Origin: Flavobacteriaceae bacterium
GTDB lineage: Bacteria; Bacteroidota; Bacteroidia; Flavobacteriales; Flavobacteriaceae
DNA: 64,000 bases
Assembly: GCA_002862645.1 (NCBI GenBank)
Contig: PKDQ01000023.1
Span: 28,935 to 92,934 of the forward strand
Direction of reading: 5' to 3'
Shown here: positions 1 to 9,171 of the stretch, in pieces
Layout: every line of letters starts with the position of its first letter
Numbering within the stretch: the stretch's first letter is position 1
Notes under the pieces: model-generated
Databases searched by the model: none
What the model saw: only the letters and a program-made list of their open reading frames with translations
Told to the model about the DNA's origin: nothing
Made by a program: the position numbers and the translations under genes

Positions 1-843
1 CCCTTGCTTGCGTAGCTTTTCGGCGCAAAGCGTTGCATAGGTCGATATGCGTTCGCGTAGTTCTTCATAGGAAGTAATAAGGGATTCGAAACTGCGGGTG
101 GTAGCGATGGCTTTTTTAGGAGCAGCAATCATTTCCATGGGAATGGTGGCGGTTCCTTCCAAATCTTTTTTGAGGCGAAGCCCCACGATGCTCAGTTGCT
201 TACGCACCCAATCGTCGCTGAGTTGGGTAAAGTCATAGGCGGTTTTCACTTCGTTCAGTGCGAGCCTACGCGCGTGTTTGCGGCCAATGCCCCAAACGTC
301 TGCAATGGGCAGCCACTTCAGTGCCTTAATGCGCTTTTCTTCTGAGTTAATAACATAGACACCGTTGGTTCTGTCGGCGAATTTTTTGGCCACACGGTTG
401 GCTACTTTAGCAAGGCCCTTGCTGGGACCAAGTCCAATGCTAACAGGCATTCCAGTCCATTTGCCTACACGCTTGCGCATTTGTTGTGCATAAGCTTCCA
501 TATCATAATGCTCGAAGCCATCAAAATGTAAAAATGCCTCGTCAATGCTGTACACTTCCACTTCGGGCGTAAACTGACGTAAGACCTCCATCACACGTTG
601 GCTTATGTCCCCATAGAGCGGATAGTTAGACGAAAAAACCTGAACCTTGTGCTGCCTAAAAAAAGACAAAAATTGGTGCGCGGGCGCCCCCATGGGTAGT
701 CCAAGGGCTTTGGCCTCGTTACTGCGCGCAATTACACAACCGTCATTGTTGGACAAAATAGCTATAGGCTTGTCGTTTAATGTGGGTTGAAAAATGCGCT
801 CACAAGAAGCGTAGAAGTTGTTACAATCGACTAAAGCAAACAC
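1..843 (-). CDS. umuC: Y-family DNA polymerase UmuC (3' end cut by window edge)
   Basis: Translating the minus strand from 843 to the left edge gives an open frame of 281 codons with the hallmarks of the translesion polymerase UmuC: VDCNNFYASCERIFQP at the N-terminus (catalytic Asp and the steric-gate region), LSNNDGCVIARSNEAK around residues 30–45, and YSIDEAFL near residue 100 (the catalytic SIDE motif). Full-length family members are about 420 aa, so the C-terminal little-finger part lies outside the window. The start is GTG; no in-frame ATG exists upstream. A TAGTTTTG -7 box ends only 3 nt before this GTG. UmuC copies damaged DNA, usually with UmuD'. No umuD lies upstream here, since sucA is divergent only 106 bp away. 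Confidence 0.9.
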   Translation of the reverse strand, partial: MFALVDCNNFYASCERIFQPTLNDKPIAILSNNDGCVIARSNEAKALGLPMGAPAHQFLSFFRQHKVQVFSSNYPLYGDISQRVMEVLRQFTPEVEVYSIDEAFLHFDGFEHYDMEAYAQQMRKRVGKWTGMPVSIGLGPSKGLAKVANRVAKKFADRTNGVYVINSEEKRIKALKWLPIADVWGIGRKHARRLALNEVKTAYDFTQLSDDWVRKQLSIVGLRLKKDLEGTATIPMEMIAAPKKAIATTRSFESLITSYEELRERISTYATLCAEKLRKQG

Positions 844-846
844 ATT

Positions 847-872
847 CAAAACTACATTTTTTTACTATACAA
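847..872 (-). promoter_or_regulatory. Probable umuC promoter with -7 box 3 nt from the start
   Basis: Read on the minus strand, TAGTTTTG (854 to 847) matches the Bacteroidota -7 consensus TAnnTTTG. A TTG (872–870) lies 15 nt upstream, slightly short of the usual 17–23 nt spacing. Only three bases separate the box from the GTG of umuC, so the transcript would have almost no leader. Confidence 0.45.
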
Positions 873-921
873 TTAACTAGTTTTTTTCAACGAAATCATA
901 CGTTAATAAATGCAAATGCAG

Positions 922-929
922 TACATTTG
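922..929 (+). promoter_or_regulatory. Candidate -7 box for sucA (TACATTTG)
   Basis: TACATTTG matches TAnnTTTG and lies 20 nt upstream of the sucA ATG. No TTG is present at the expected upstream distance, so only half of the consensus is seen. Confidence 0.4.
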
Positions 930-949
930 TTTAGTACAATTACTCCTAA

Positions 950-3688
950 ATGGACAAGTATTCGTTTCTCAATGCAGCCCATACGGCTCATTTTGCGCAG
1001 CTTTACGACCAATACCTCATAAACCCTGATAGCGTAGAGCCCAGCTGGCGTGCCTTTTTCCAAGGATTTGACTTTGGTGTAGAAAATAGCGCTGAATATG
1101 CCGGCGATAATGTTCCTGAAGCTGTTCTCAAAGAATTTCGTGTCGTAAAACTTATTGACGGTTACCGTGGAAGTGGACACCTTTTTACGCGTACCAACCC
1201 AGTACGAGAGCGTAGAAAATACAAACCTACCCTTGCCATTGAAAATTTTGGATTGACCCATGAAGACCTCGATACGGTATTTTCTGCTGGTGAAATCATA
1301 GGGGTTGGTCCAGCAAAACTGGCTGATATCATTGTGCACTTGGAGCGTATCTACTGCGAATCCATAGGCTTGGAGTATATGTTTATCCGTCATCCGCAAC
1401 GTGTAAACTGGATTCAAAAATGGATCAATAAGAATGGCAACCACCCCAACTTTAGCAATGACGAGAAAAAGCATATCCTTAAAAAACTAAACGAAGCTGT
1501 TGCTTTTGAGAGTTTTTTACACACCAAATATGTAGGCCAAAAACGCTTTTCTCTAGAGGGAGGCGAAACGCTTATTCCGGCCTTAGATGCGCTTATTGAA
1601 GGCGCCGCCAAAGAAGGAGTGGAAGAATTTGTGGTAGGGATGGCGCACCGTGGTCGTCTTAATACCTTGACCAATATTTTCGGCAAGCCTGCACAAGATA
1701 TTTTCAGCGAGTTTGACGGTAAAGACTATGAAGAGGAGGTCTTTGACGGCGACGTTAAGTATCACTTAGGGTGGACTTCAAAACGACAAACGGATGCTGG
1801 TTTTCAAGTAAACATGAATATTGCGCCCAATCCCTCTCACCTTGAAGCAGTCAATGCTGTGGTGGAAGGCATTACACGTGCCAAACAAGATAACAACTAC
1901 AATGGGGACACGCGAAAAGTAATGCCCATTCTTATTCATGGGGATGCTGCTATTGCAGGTCAGGGGGTTGTATATGAAGTGATGCAAATGGCACAACTCG
2001 ACGGCTACAGAACCGGGGGAACTATTCACATAGTGGTCAATAATCAAATAGGCTTTACCACCAATTATCTCGATGGGCGTTCAAGTACCTATTGTACAGA
2101 CGTTGCCAAAGTCACCCTTTCACCCGTCTTGCACGTAAATGCTGACGACGCAGAGGCAGTGGTACATGCCATGCATTTTGCTTTGGCCTATCGCAACCGC
2201 TTTTCACGGGATGTATTTATCGATTTGCTTGGTTATAGAAAATACGGTCATAATGAAGGGGATGAACCACGGTTTACACAACCTAAATTATATAAGGCCA
2301 TTGGTAAACACAAAAATCCGCGTGATATTTATGCTGCCAAGCTGATGTCTAGAGGTGTGATTACTCAAGATGTTTTAGATGAAATGGAAACGACCTACAA
2401 AGAAACACTTGAAGAGAAACTTGAGGATGCACGATTGGCTTCCAACACGGTGATCACGCCATTTATGCAAGATCAATGGACAGGATATCAACGCGCCAAG
2501 CAAAAAGACATGCTTCAGCCTGTTGACACCTCCATTGAACTCAAAAAGCTGGATGCCATTGCAGCTTCGCTTACGGAACTACCTTCAGACAAAAAATTCT
2601 TGCGCAAAACAGAGCGTTTGGTAAAAGACCGCAAGGCCATGTATTTTGAGCGCAATCAATTGGATTGGGCTATGGGTGAGCTATTGGCTTATGGCGCCTT
2701 ACTCTCAGAAAGGCATGATGTGCGAATTTCTGGACAGGATGTTGAGCGCGGTACCTTTTCACATCGACATGCGGTAATGAAAGTCGAAGATTCTGAAGAA
2801 GAGGTTGTGCTTTTAAACAGCCTAAACAAATCCCAAGGACGCTTTAACATCTTCAACTCTTCCTTATCCGAATATGGCGTTATGGGCTACGATTATGGCT
2901 TTGCCATGGCCAGTCCAAATGCCCTGATCATTTGGGAAGCGCAGTTTGGAGACTTTAGTAACGGCGCACAAATTATGATTGACCAATACCTGTCTTCTGC
3001 CGAAGACAAATGGAAAATGCAGAACGGCTTGGTGTTGTTCCTTCCGCACGGGTATGAAGGTCAGGGCGCAGAGCACTCCTCGGCACGAATGGAGCGCTAT
3101 TTACAGCTTTGTGCTAAAGACAATATGTTTGTGGCTGATGTTACCACGCCAGCCAACTTATTCCATATGTTACGCCGACAGCTTAAATCATCATATAGAA
3201 AACCGTTGGTCGTATTTACGCCAAAAAGTTTGTTGCGACACCCAATGGCCGTTTCTTCAAAAGAAGCCTTGGCAACAGGTCAGTTTATGCCCTTGATTGA
3301 CGATGAAAGTGTTCAAGTAAAAACGGTAAAAACACTGGTGTTGTGTACCGGTAAGTTTTACTATGACTTGCTCGACGCTCGGACAGCTAAAAAACGCCAT
3401 GATGTAGCCCTTGTAAGGTTAGAACAACTCTTTCCATTACCAAAAATAGAATTAGAAGGGCTGTTTGAAAAGTATGTCGATGCCGAATTGGTTTGGGCAC
3501 AAGAAGAGCCACGCAACATGGGTGCTTATGGACATTTGCTATTGCACTTACCTCAAGCACGTGATTTTCGTGTTGCTTCACGCCGTTTTTATGGTGCGCC
3601 TGCGGCGGGCAGTTCAACGCGATCTAAGCGAAGACATCAAGAAGTTATTGAGTACGTATTTGATAAAACCAAAGACAATATGCGCTAG
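950..3688 (+). CDS. sucA: 2-oxoglutarate dehydrogenase E1 component
   Basis: This 912-aa protein is a full-length thiamine-diphosphate E1 of the 2-oxoglutarate dehydrogenase complex (TCA cycle, 2-oxoglutarate to succinyl-CoA, cytoplasm). Visible landmarks are the N-terminal helix typical of SucA (FLNAAHTAHFAQLYDQY), the block VGMAHRGRLN (about 228–237), the ThDP/Mg motif GDAAIAGQG…NNQIGFTT (about 331–366), GYDYGFA in the pyrimidine-binding domain, and a C-terminal domain ending QEVIEYVF. Length and N-terminus match the family. The E2 gene sucB follows on the same strand after an intervening gene on the opposite strand, so the two subunits are not in a simple operon. Confidence 0.97.
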   Translation: MDKYSFLNAAHTAHFAQLYDQYLINPDSVEPSWRAFFQGFDFGVENSAEYAGDNVPEAVLKEFRVVKLIDGYRGSGHLFTRTNPVRERRKYKPTLAIENFGLTHEDLDTVFSAGEIIGVGPAKLADIIVHLERIYCESIGLEYMFIRHPQRVNWIQKWINKNGNHPNFSNDEKKHILKKLNEAVAFESFLHTKYVGQKRFSLEGGETLIPALDALIEGAAKEGVEEFVVGMAHRGRLNTLTNIFGKPAQDIFSEFDGKDYEEEVFDGDVKYHLGWTSKRQTDAGFQVNMNIAPNPSHLEAVNAVVEGITRAKQDNNYNGDTRKVMPILIHGDAAIAGQGVVYEVMQMAQLDGYRTGGTIHIVVNNQIGFTTNYLDGRSSTYCTDVAKVTLSPVLHVNADDAEAVVHAMHFALAYRNRFSRDVFIDLLGYRKYGHNEGDEPRFTQPKLYKAIGKHKNPRDIYAAKLMSRGVITQDVLDEMETTYKETLEEKLEDARLASNTVITPFMQDQWTGYQRAKQKDMLQPVDTSIELKKLDAIAASLTELPSDKKFLRKTERLVKDRKAMYFERNQLDWAMGELLAYGALLSERHDVRISGQDVERGTFSHRHAVMKVEDSEEEVVLLNSLNKSQGRFNIFNSSLSEYGVMGYDYGFAMASPNALIIWEAQFGDFSNGAQIMIDQYLSSAEDKWKMQNGLVLFLPHGYEGQGAEHSSARMERYLQLCAKDNMFVADVTTPANLFHMLRRQLKSSYRKPLVVFTPKSLLRHPMAVSSKEALATGQFMPLIDDESVQVKTVKTLVLCTGKFYYDLLDARTAKKRHDVALVRLEQLFPLPKIELEGLFEKYVDAELVWAQEEPRNMGAYGHLLLHLPQARDFRVASRRFYGAPAAGSSTRSKRRHQEVIEYVFDKTKDNMR

Positions 3689-3714
3689 TACATTCGCATC
3701 CATTCTCAATTGTT

Positions 3715-5013
3715 TTATGGGAGCGTATACCCAAAGCTAAATACAAGTGGAATAGCTACTCCAGCATTTTGCGTAAATATGTTTCCGTTTGAGTAATGCA
3801 TTATTTTTACATCCAGGTTATATTGCTTAGATGACCCGAAAAAGGCCCCTATACCCATAAAATCTTGATATGTAAACTCAGTTCCAGTTTTGATTCCATC
3901 AATGGTAGATTTTGAAATATATGTTGGCCCAATCACAGAATAGTTGGTGTAGAAATCCATTCCTTTGGTTCTAAATAAATAAAATCGCAATACAGGAAAA
4001 ATGGAGAGGGCATAAAGAGATGATTTCCTTACTGTATCGAAAAAAGTAAAACTTACGCCCCAATCTAAAGAAAAATATTGTTTAGTTCGGAAAGCAGTTC
4101 GTTGATATGTTAACGAAAAAACAGATTTAGCTAAAACGTCTCCATGCCAGAAAATAGGGATTCCAAGACTCTCATAATTGCCAGCCTTTGCTTTTGCAGA
4201 AAAAAAACGGTTTGTAAAAAAACCTAAATTTCCCGATCCATATCCAATATTAACAAACTGTTTTGGAAAAAAATATGACTTATCCGAAAGGTATTTTTCA
4301 GCTAAATTTTTTGGAACCTGTTTTAAATTATATTTAGCTCCAAACGTAGACTGTAAGGTATAGGGTTGATTATTTGATATTGATTCAGGAAGATAAGTTG
4401 TCATTAACATTAAGTCCCATTTTTCATTGAGTCTGTATTGGATGCCTGTTCCTAAAACGCTTGAAATATATCGCACGCTCTCATATATAGGCGTATCATT
4501 ATTATAAATACCAACCCTTGAAGTATTTGCTACACCAAGTTCTATAAGAAAATCTGTTTTTTTAAAAACATTAATATTTTGTTTTAATGAAATTGTCCAT
4601 GCATTTACCCAAACAGAGCTTTCTTGCCCTTTGTACTCAATATCTTTAAACGAGAACCATGAGGCTGGTCTGATCACACCAAACTGTAAAGCCATATTGT
4701 TGCTAAGCTTATACCCTAAAAGTAAACGGCCTGAAAAAGCATTCATTTTTGTTCCAGATGAAGTATAGCCTTCTTTTAAATTTTCATTTGAATAGGGGTA
4801 ATAAATTCCACCAAAATTAAAGCTGAAATATGACTTTGATAGAAAAGGGGAAAGCTCTGATTTCAATCTTATATTATGTGCCTCCTGTGCTGTAATTGTA
4901 TGTGATGTAATTATAAAAACCAGAAAATAAAACCAGAATTTAACACGTGTTAGGAATAAAAATATCGTATTCAACATTAAACTTGTTGTTTGGTTTTTTC
5001 TCAAAAAGATCAT
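3715..5013 (-). CDS. Outer-membrane beta-barrel protein, C-terminal half PagL/acyloxyacyl-hydrolase-like
   Basis: The 432-aa product has a signal peptide (hydrophobic stretch FYFLVFII, cleavage after TITAQ near residue 42) and is then rich in alternating aromatic strands ending in FSFGYTLP, typical of outer-membrane barrels. The last 190 residues resemble the lipid A deacylase PagL family: HYSNGN followed by QNAGVAIPL near the C-terminus fits the catalytic His-Ser region (HxSNxx…N). The first half (about 45–230) looks like a separate barrel of unknown type, making the protein about twice the length of PagL. It lies antisense between sucA and sucB, and its DNA looks more AT-rich than its neighbours, so acquisition by transfer is possible. 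Function in lipid A editing is inferred; the N-terminal half is unassigned. Met13 is an alternative start. Confidence 0.65.
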   Translation of the reverse strand: MIFLRKNQTTSLMLNTIFLFLTRVKFWFYFLVFIITSHTITAQEAHNIRLKSELSPFLSKSYFSFNFGGIYYPYSNENLKEGYTSSGTKMNAFSGRLLLGYKLSNNMALQFGVIRPASWFSFKDIEYKGQESSVWVNAWTISLKQNINVFKKTDFLIELGVANTSRVGIYNNDTPIYESVRYISSVLGTGIQYRLNEKWDLMLMTTYLPESISNNQPYTLQSTFGAKYNLKQVPKNLAEKYLSDKSYFFPKQFVNIGYGSGNLGFFTNRFFSAKAKAGNYESLGIPIFWHGDVLAKSVFSLTYQRTAFRTKQYFSLDWGVSFTFFDTVRKSSLYALSIFPVLRFYLFRTKGMDFYTNYSVIGPTYISKSTIDGIKTGTEFTYQDFMGIGAFFGSSKQYNLDVKIMHYSNGNIFTQNAGVAIPLVFSFGYTLP

Positions 5014-5167
5014 TATTTACTAAAATTTATATTGAATATGTAATTCACATTATTAAATAAACTTAAAAAAAATTGGGAACGAAAGGTTTTATAGTATTAA
5101 TTTTATGAAATATTTCAACTTTTGAATTATTTATTATAATGAATATTCTTCATAACAATTAGAGTTT

Positions 5168-6370
5168 ATGATTTTAGAAATGAAAGTGCCCTCACCCGGT
5201 GAATCCATATCGGAAGTAGAAATAGCTGAATGGTTAGTTAGTGATGGTGATTATGTAGAAAAAGATCAAACCATTGCTGAAGTTGATTCGGATAAGGCTA
5301 CCCTTGAGCTCCCTGCTGAAGAGAGTGGGATCATCACACTTAAGGCAGAAGAAGGCGACGCCATTGCCGTAGGTGCCGTAGTGTGCTATATAGACACCGC
5401 CGCTGCAAAACCAGAAGGACAGCACATAAAATCGGCCCCACCCAAGGCGCCTATATCACAAAATACTGCAACAGCTGCCCCTTCTCAAACAAGCTATGCT
5501 ACTGGAACAGCTTCACCAGCAGCACGAAAAATTATTGCTGAAAAAGGCATAGATACCGCAGCCATTACAGGTACTGGTCGTGATGGGCGTATTACAAAAG
5601 AAGACGCTATCAATGCTGTTCCTTCAATGGGGACCCCTTCAGGCGACAGACCCACTTCGAGTAAAAAAATGTCTATGCTACGAAGAAAAGTAGCAGAGCG
5701 CTTAGTAGCTGCCAAAAATGAAACGGCCATGCTCACCACATTTAATGAGGTTAATATGTCGCCTATTTTTACGTTGCGTAATGCGCACAAAGAAGCCTTT
5801 AAAGCAAAGCACGACGTTGGACTTGGGTTTATGAGTTTTTTCACAAAAGCCGTAGTTCGTGCCCTAAAAGAATTTCCAGACGTAAACTCCATGATTGATG
5901 GCAACAAACAAATCTTGCATGACTATTGCGATATCAGTGTTGCCGTTTCAGGACCTAAAGGACTCATGGTTCCTGTAGTTCGAAGTGCAGAAGCCATGAA
6001 TTTTAAAGAAATTGAAATTGAAATTAAGCGTTTGGCCATTCGTGCTCGTGATGGACAAATCACGGTTGATGAAATGACAGGCGGAACCTTTACCATTTCA
6101 AATGGAGGGGTTTTTGGCTCTATGCTTTCGACGCCAATTATCAATCCACCGCAGTCAGCAATTTTGGGGATGCACAATATCCTTCAACGTCCAATTGCAG
6201 TTGATGGAAAAGTTGAAATTCACCCTATGATGTATGTGGCTCTTTCTTATGATCACCGCATTATCGATGGGCGTGAGAGTGTAGGCTTTTTGGTAGCAGT
6301 TAAAGAAGCACTAGAAGATCCTATTGCACTGCTTATGGATGGTGATGCTAAAAAAGCATTGGAAATTTAA
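5168..6370 (+). CDS. sucB: 2-oxoglutarate dehydrogenase E2 (dihydrolipoamide succinyltransferase)
   Basis: This 400-aa E2 subunit transfers the succinyl group to CoA in the 2-oxoglutarate dehydrogenase complex. Domains in order: lipoyl domain (1–77, lipoylated lysine K43 in DSDKATLE), an Ala/Pro/Thr-rich linker, the E1/E3-binding peripheral domain (about 113–147, [14 protein letters not shown]…[11 protein letters not shown]), and the catalytic domain (about 165–400) with the active-site motif [11 protein letters not shown] (H363, D367). Length fits the family. It follows sucA by 1.5 kb on the same strand. Its stop codon overlaps the stop of the convergent nfu-like gene by 4 nt, leaving no room for a terminator between them. 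Confidence 0.96.
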   Translation: MILEMKVPSPGESISEVEIAEWLVSDGDYVEKDQTIAEVDSDKATLELPAEESGIITLKAEEGDAIAVGAVVCYIDTAAAKPEGQHIKSAPPKAPISQNTATAAPSQTSYATGTASPAARKIIAEKGIDTAAITGTGRDGRITKEDAINAVPSMGTPSGDRPTSSKKMSMLRRKVAERLVAAKNETAMLTTFNEVNMSPIFTLRNAHKEAFKAKHDVGLGFMSFFTKAVVRALKEFPDVNSMIDGNKQILHDYCDISVAVSGPKGLMVPVVRSAEAMNFKEIEIEIKRLAIRARDGQITVDEMTGGTFTISNGGVFGSMLSTPIINPPQSAILGMHNILQRPIAVDGKVEIHPMMYVALSYDHRIIDGRESVGFLVAVKEALEDPIALLMDGDAKKALEI

Positions 6371-7254
6371 CCGTTAATCGCCACTACTTGCTCCACCTTT
6401 CCGGGAAGCATTTCGCGCATCATGGTTTCGATGCCATTCTTTAGTGTGAAGGTAGACGATGGACATCCACTACAAGCCCCCTGCAAGACTACATGTACGG
6501 CCTTGGCTTCTTCATCAAACGATTGAAACACAATATTCCCACCATCTGATGCTACGGCTGGCTTAATGTACTCATCCAAGATACGTACGATTTCCTGTTC
6601 CGTTGGGCCGTAGTTGACCTCCGCATTTGCTGTTTCCTGAGAAACTGGGCTAAACCCAGGAGACAAAACAGGCTTATTTTCTGCAATGTATTCTCGTATA
6701 AAAGTGCGCAGCTGTTGAACTACTTCTTCCCAGGTTGAGATATCATATTTAGTAATGGACACAAAGTTTTCGTCCATATAAACCTCTTTGACAAAAGGGA
6801 AGTGAAACAAGGCTTGGGCTAGAGGCGCCTCTTTGGTTGTGTCAATGGAACTAAATTCCACACTGGCAGGCACTAGCTTTTTGTTTGCTACAAACTTCAT
6901 AACGGCAGGGTTGGGGGTACTTTCGGCATAAACACTAGCCGGAGCTGCTTTTTTCGTTTTTGTGATTTCACCACTGTCGGCAAGATATTTTTCAAGTTGC
7001 TCAAGTACTTCATCTTGTACATCGCTCCATTCCACAATGGGAAAACGCTCCAAGGTTAATTGGGTACCGTTGAGCGATACAGCCTTGACAAACGGCAAGT
7101 AAAACAATTGCTGCGCTAAAGGAACTTCAGCAGCTTCTGAAACATTATTAAATGTATAGACACGCTCAACAAGTGGGGTTTCGGTACTAAAAACGAGTAA
7201 ATCTGGATTGTCAGACGGCAAAATGCGAAATCGGCTCATAAATTTTTTATGCAA
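6367..7254 (-). CDS. NifU/Nfu-type iron-sulfur cluster scaffold with two Nfu_N domains
   Basis: The 295-aa protein has two tandem copies of an Nfu N-terminal-like domain (about 15–95 and 105–195; each contains a PLAQxLFxxPFVKxV core and an acidic WxxVxxxLxxxL helix) followed by a NifU C-terminal domain (about 215–295) with the cluster-binding motif GACSGCPSS (C261 and C264). Nfu proteins carry [4Fe-4S] clusters to target enzymes in the cytoplasm. The duplicated N-domain appears to be a normal Bacteroidota arrangement. Its 3' end overlaps sucB by four bases; no partner sits next to it. Confidence 0.88.
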   Translation of the reverse strand: MHKKFMSRFRILPSDNPDLLVFSTETPLVERVYTFNNVSEAAEVPLAQQLFYLPFVKAVSLNGTQLTLERFPIVEWSDVQDEVLEQLEKYLADSGEITKTKKAAPASVYAESTPNPAVMKFVANKKLVPASVEFSSIDTTKEAPLAQALFHFPFVKEVYMDENFVSITKYDISTWEEVVQQLRTFIREYIAENKPVLSPGFSPVSQETANAEVNYGPTEQEIVRILDEYIKPAVASDGGNIVFQSFDEEAKAVHVVLQGACSGCPSSTFTLKNGIETMMREMLPGKVEQVVAING

Positions 7255-7310
7255 AAATACGTATTAGAACTGTAGTAGTGTGCACACATTAGATTTTTGT
7301 ATTTTGCAGT

Positions 7311-7823
7311 ATGCTGATCAAAACCATCTTGGACCACACGCCTTCTTATGGAGAAAATTGTTTTTTTGCTGACAACGCTACTCTCATTGGAGATGTGGTC
7401 ATGGGCGATTCTTGCTCGGTTTGGTTTCAGGCAGTAGTCCGTGGCGATGTACACCGTATTCGCATAGGGAACCATGTCAATATCCAAGACGGGGCTGTTA
7501 TTCACGCGACCTATAAGACAGCTCCAACTACCATTGGGAATAATGTTTCTATTGGGCACAATGCCATTGTACACGGTTGCACCATTCACGATAACGTATT
7601 GGTTGGAATGGGTGCAATCATTATGGATGACGCTGTTGTGGAATCCAACTGCATTATTGCCGCTGGGGCGGTAGTGACCAAAAATTCCATAGTACCGTCT
7701 GGAGCGGTGTTTGGAGGTATGCCTGCCAAAAAGATTAAAGACACATCCCCCGAACTGATTTCAGGAGAAATAGCACGTATTGCAAAAAATTACAGCCTGT
7801 ATGCAAGCTGGTTTAAGGACTAA
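7311..7823 (+). CDS. Gamma-carbonic-anhydrase-like hexapeptide-repeat protein
   Basis: The 170-aa protein is a left-handed beta-helix of the gamma-class carbonic anhydrase/YrdA-PaaY family. Hexapeptide turns run from about residue 15 to 140 (IGDVVMG, VRGDVHRIRIG, IGNNVSIGHNAIVHGC, VLVGMGAIIM). The zinc-ligand histidines expected for the family are visible in VIHATY and SIGHNAIVHG, and the RGD…NIQDG block is conserved. It is likely a trimer. CO2 hydration is plausible but many family members have no proven activity. A TAnnTTTG-like box (TATTTTG) ends 4 nt before the ATG. Confidence 0.85.
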   Translation: MLIKTILDHTPSYGENCFFADNATLIGDVVMGDSCSVWFQAVVRGDVHRIRIGNHVNIQDGAVIHATYKTAPTTIGNNVSIGHNAIVHGCTIHDNVLVGMGAIIMDDAVVESNCIIAAGAVVTKNSIVPSGAVFGGMPAKKIKDTSPELISGEIARIAKNYSLYASWFKD

Positions 7824-8593
7824 ATTTCCACCTGACTAACTTGCTCAACACCAAAAGATTTCCAGACGTCAAATTTCGGAGAAGTAGTGCTGTAATAGGT
7901 GGCAGTACCTCCGCTTGAATTGCGGAGGTTGTGTAAGTCTAGTAGTCTATGCGTTTGTTTGGCAACCGCAGTGCTGCAATCCACAATGGTTACATGTTTT
8001 GGAAGTATTTTTTTTAGGGTATGCGTTAGAAAAGGGTAGTGGGTACACCCAAGGACCAAGTGGTCAATGGGTTTTTCTAGCATAGGGGATAGGATTTCTC
8101 GCAGTTGTTTTTCAGTTGCTTCGCTAGCTTCCTTGCCTTTTTCCACCAAAGCAACTAATCCGTACCCCACTTGACTTATTACTTCGAGGCCTTGGGTATA
8201 ATCTTGTGACGTTGTTTGAAAAAGCGTACTGGTAAGAGTTCCAGCAGTTGCCAATACACCTATAACACCCGTATGACTGCCAAGTGCTGCTGGCTTAATG
8301 GCAGGTTCAATGCCCACAAAAGGCATCGAAAAGTGTGCCCTAAGGTGCGCAATGGCATTGGTTGTAGCCGTGTTACAGGCCACCACAATTAGTTTACAAT
8401 CTTGAGCGACCAACCAATTGGTGATGGCTACGGCACGTGCCGTAATTGTTTCTTTTGATTTTTCTCCATAGGGGGTATAGGCTTGGTCGGCGACATATAT
8501 AAAGCCCTCATCAGGGAGCATTTCTTTAAGTGCATTAAGTACAGATAATCCACCTACTCCAGAATCAAAAACACCAATGGGTTTAGAACGCAT
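7820..8593 (-). CDS. murI: Glutamate racemase
   Basis: This 257-aa cytoplasmic enzyme makes D-glutamate for peptidoglycan. The signature motifs are all present: FDSGVGGLSVL (residues 9–19), VACNTATT with catalytic Cys73, and LGCTHYPFL with catalytic Cys183. Length is normal. It lies downstream of the skp terminator, so it is probably transcribed independently of the bamA–ompH operon, although that operon also serves the cell envelope. Its stop codon overlaps that of the convergent hexapeptide-protein gene by 4 nt. Confidence 0.96.
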   Translation of the reverse strand: MRSKPIGVFDSGVGGLSVLNALKEMLPDEGFIYVADQAYTPYGEKSKETITARAVAITNWLVAQDCKLIVVACNTATTNAIAHLRAHFSMPFVGIEPAIKPAALGSHTGVIGVLATAGTLTSTLFQTTSQDYTQGLEVISQVGYGLVALVEKGKEASEATEKQLREILSPMLEKPIDHLVLGCTHYPFLTHTLKKILPKHVTIVDCSTAVAKQTHRLLDLHNLRNSSGGTATYYSTTSPKFDVWKSFGVEQVSQVEI

Positions 8594-8603
8594 GCTTAAA
8601 AAT

Positions 8604-8635
8604 AAAAAAACTGCCTCGAAAGGAGGCAGTTTTTT
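8604..8635 (-). terminator. Intrinsic terminator after the bamA–ompH operon
   Basis: A perfect 7-bp stem CTGCCTC/GAGGCAG (8611–8617 with 8623–8629) has a 5-nt loop and is flanked by an A run (8604–8610) and a T run (8630–8635). It lies just past the stop of the ompH/skp gene in the minus direction, before murI. The symmetric A/T flanks would let it act on both strands. Confidence 0.88.
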
Positions 8636-8658
8636 AGCGATAATATGTTATAAGGGGT

Positions 8659-9162
8659 TTAGATGCCTAAGGTTTTCTTAACGTCAGGCGCAAGGTCTTT
8701 ACCTTCAGCCATCAATAATGCACCACCAAGACTTGCATCAACTACGTAGTCAAAACCTTGTGCTTTGGCAACTTCTTGCACCTTAGCACGTGCATTTTCA
8801 ATAATAGGACGCAACAGGTCTGCTTGCTTCTTTTGGATGTCTTGAGAAGCCGTTTGACGGAACTGTTGGATGTTTTGCTCCATACCAGCTAGTTCTTGTT
8901 GACGGGCCTGATTGGTTACGTCTGTTTGATTTTCAGCTTCAGCAGAATACGTTTGCAACTTGGTTTGGTATTCCTTTATAGAAGCTTCGATTTCCGTTTG
9001 GTAATCTTTTTCTAGTTTTTGTACTTCTTCTTGCGCAGCAATTACACTTGGCATTTCGCTTATGAGCTTTTGGAAGTCTAGGTGTGCCACTTTACTTTGA
9101 GCATAAGTTGCACTGCTAAGCATTAATATTACAGTTAGTAATAGAATAGATAAATATTTCAT
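8659..9162 (-). CDS. OmpH/Skp-family periplasmic chaperone
   Basis: The 167-aa product has a signal peptide (hydrophobic core LSILLLTVILML, cleavage after TYAQ near 22), then the OmpH/Skp signature SKVAHLDFQKLISEMP, a long charged coiled coil (about 40–110), and the C-terminal DYVVDASLGGALLMAEGKDLAPDV. Skp chaperones hold outer-membrane proteins in the periplasm and deliver them to BamA, encoded two genes upstream. It starts 9 bp after the stop of the longer ompH copy and is followed by a strong terminator, so it is the last gene of the envelope operon. Confidence 0.9.
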   Translation of the reverse strand: MKYLSILLLTVILMLSSATYAQSKVAHLDFQKLISEMPSVIAAQEEVQKLEKDYQTEIEASIKEYQTKLQTYSAEAENQTDVTNQARQQELAGMEQNIQQFRQTASQDIQKKQADLLRPIIENARAKVQEVAKAQGFDYVVDASLGGALLMAEGKDLAPDVKKTLGI

Positions 9163-9171
9163 TTTGTTGAG

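Noticed and set aside
921..937. Two GTAC blocks in the umuC–sucA gap as a possible LexA-type operator
   Set aside because: Short, self-palindromic words that overlap the sucA -7 box; no Bacteroidota SOS consensus could be matched.
896..1474. 192-aa open frame antisense to sucA
   Set aside because: Lies within and opposite a well supported gene with no family features; a shadow of sucA codon structure.
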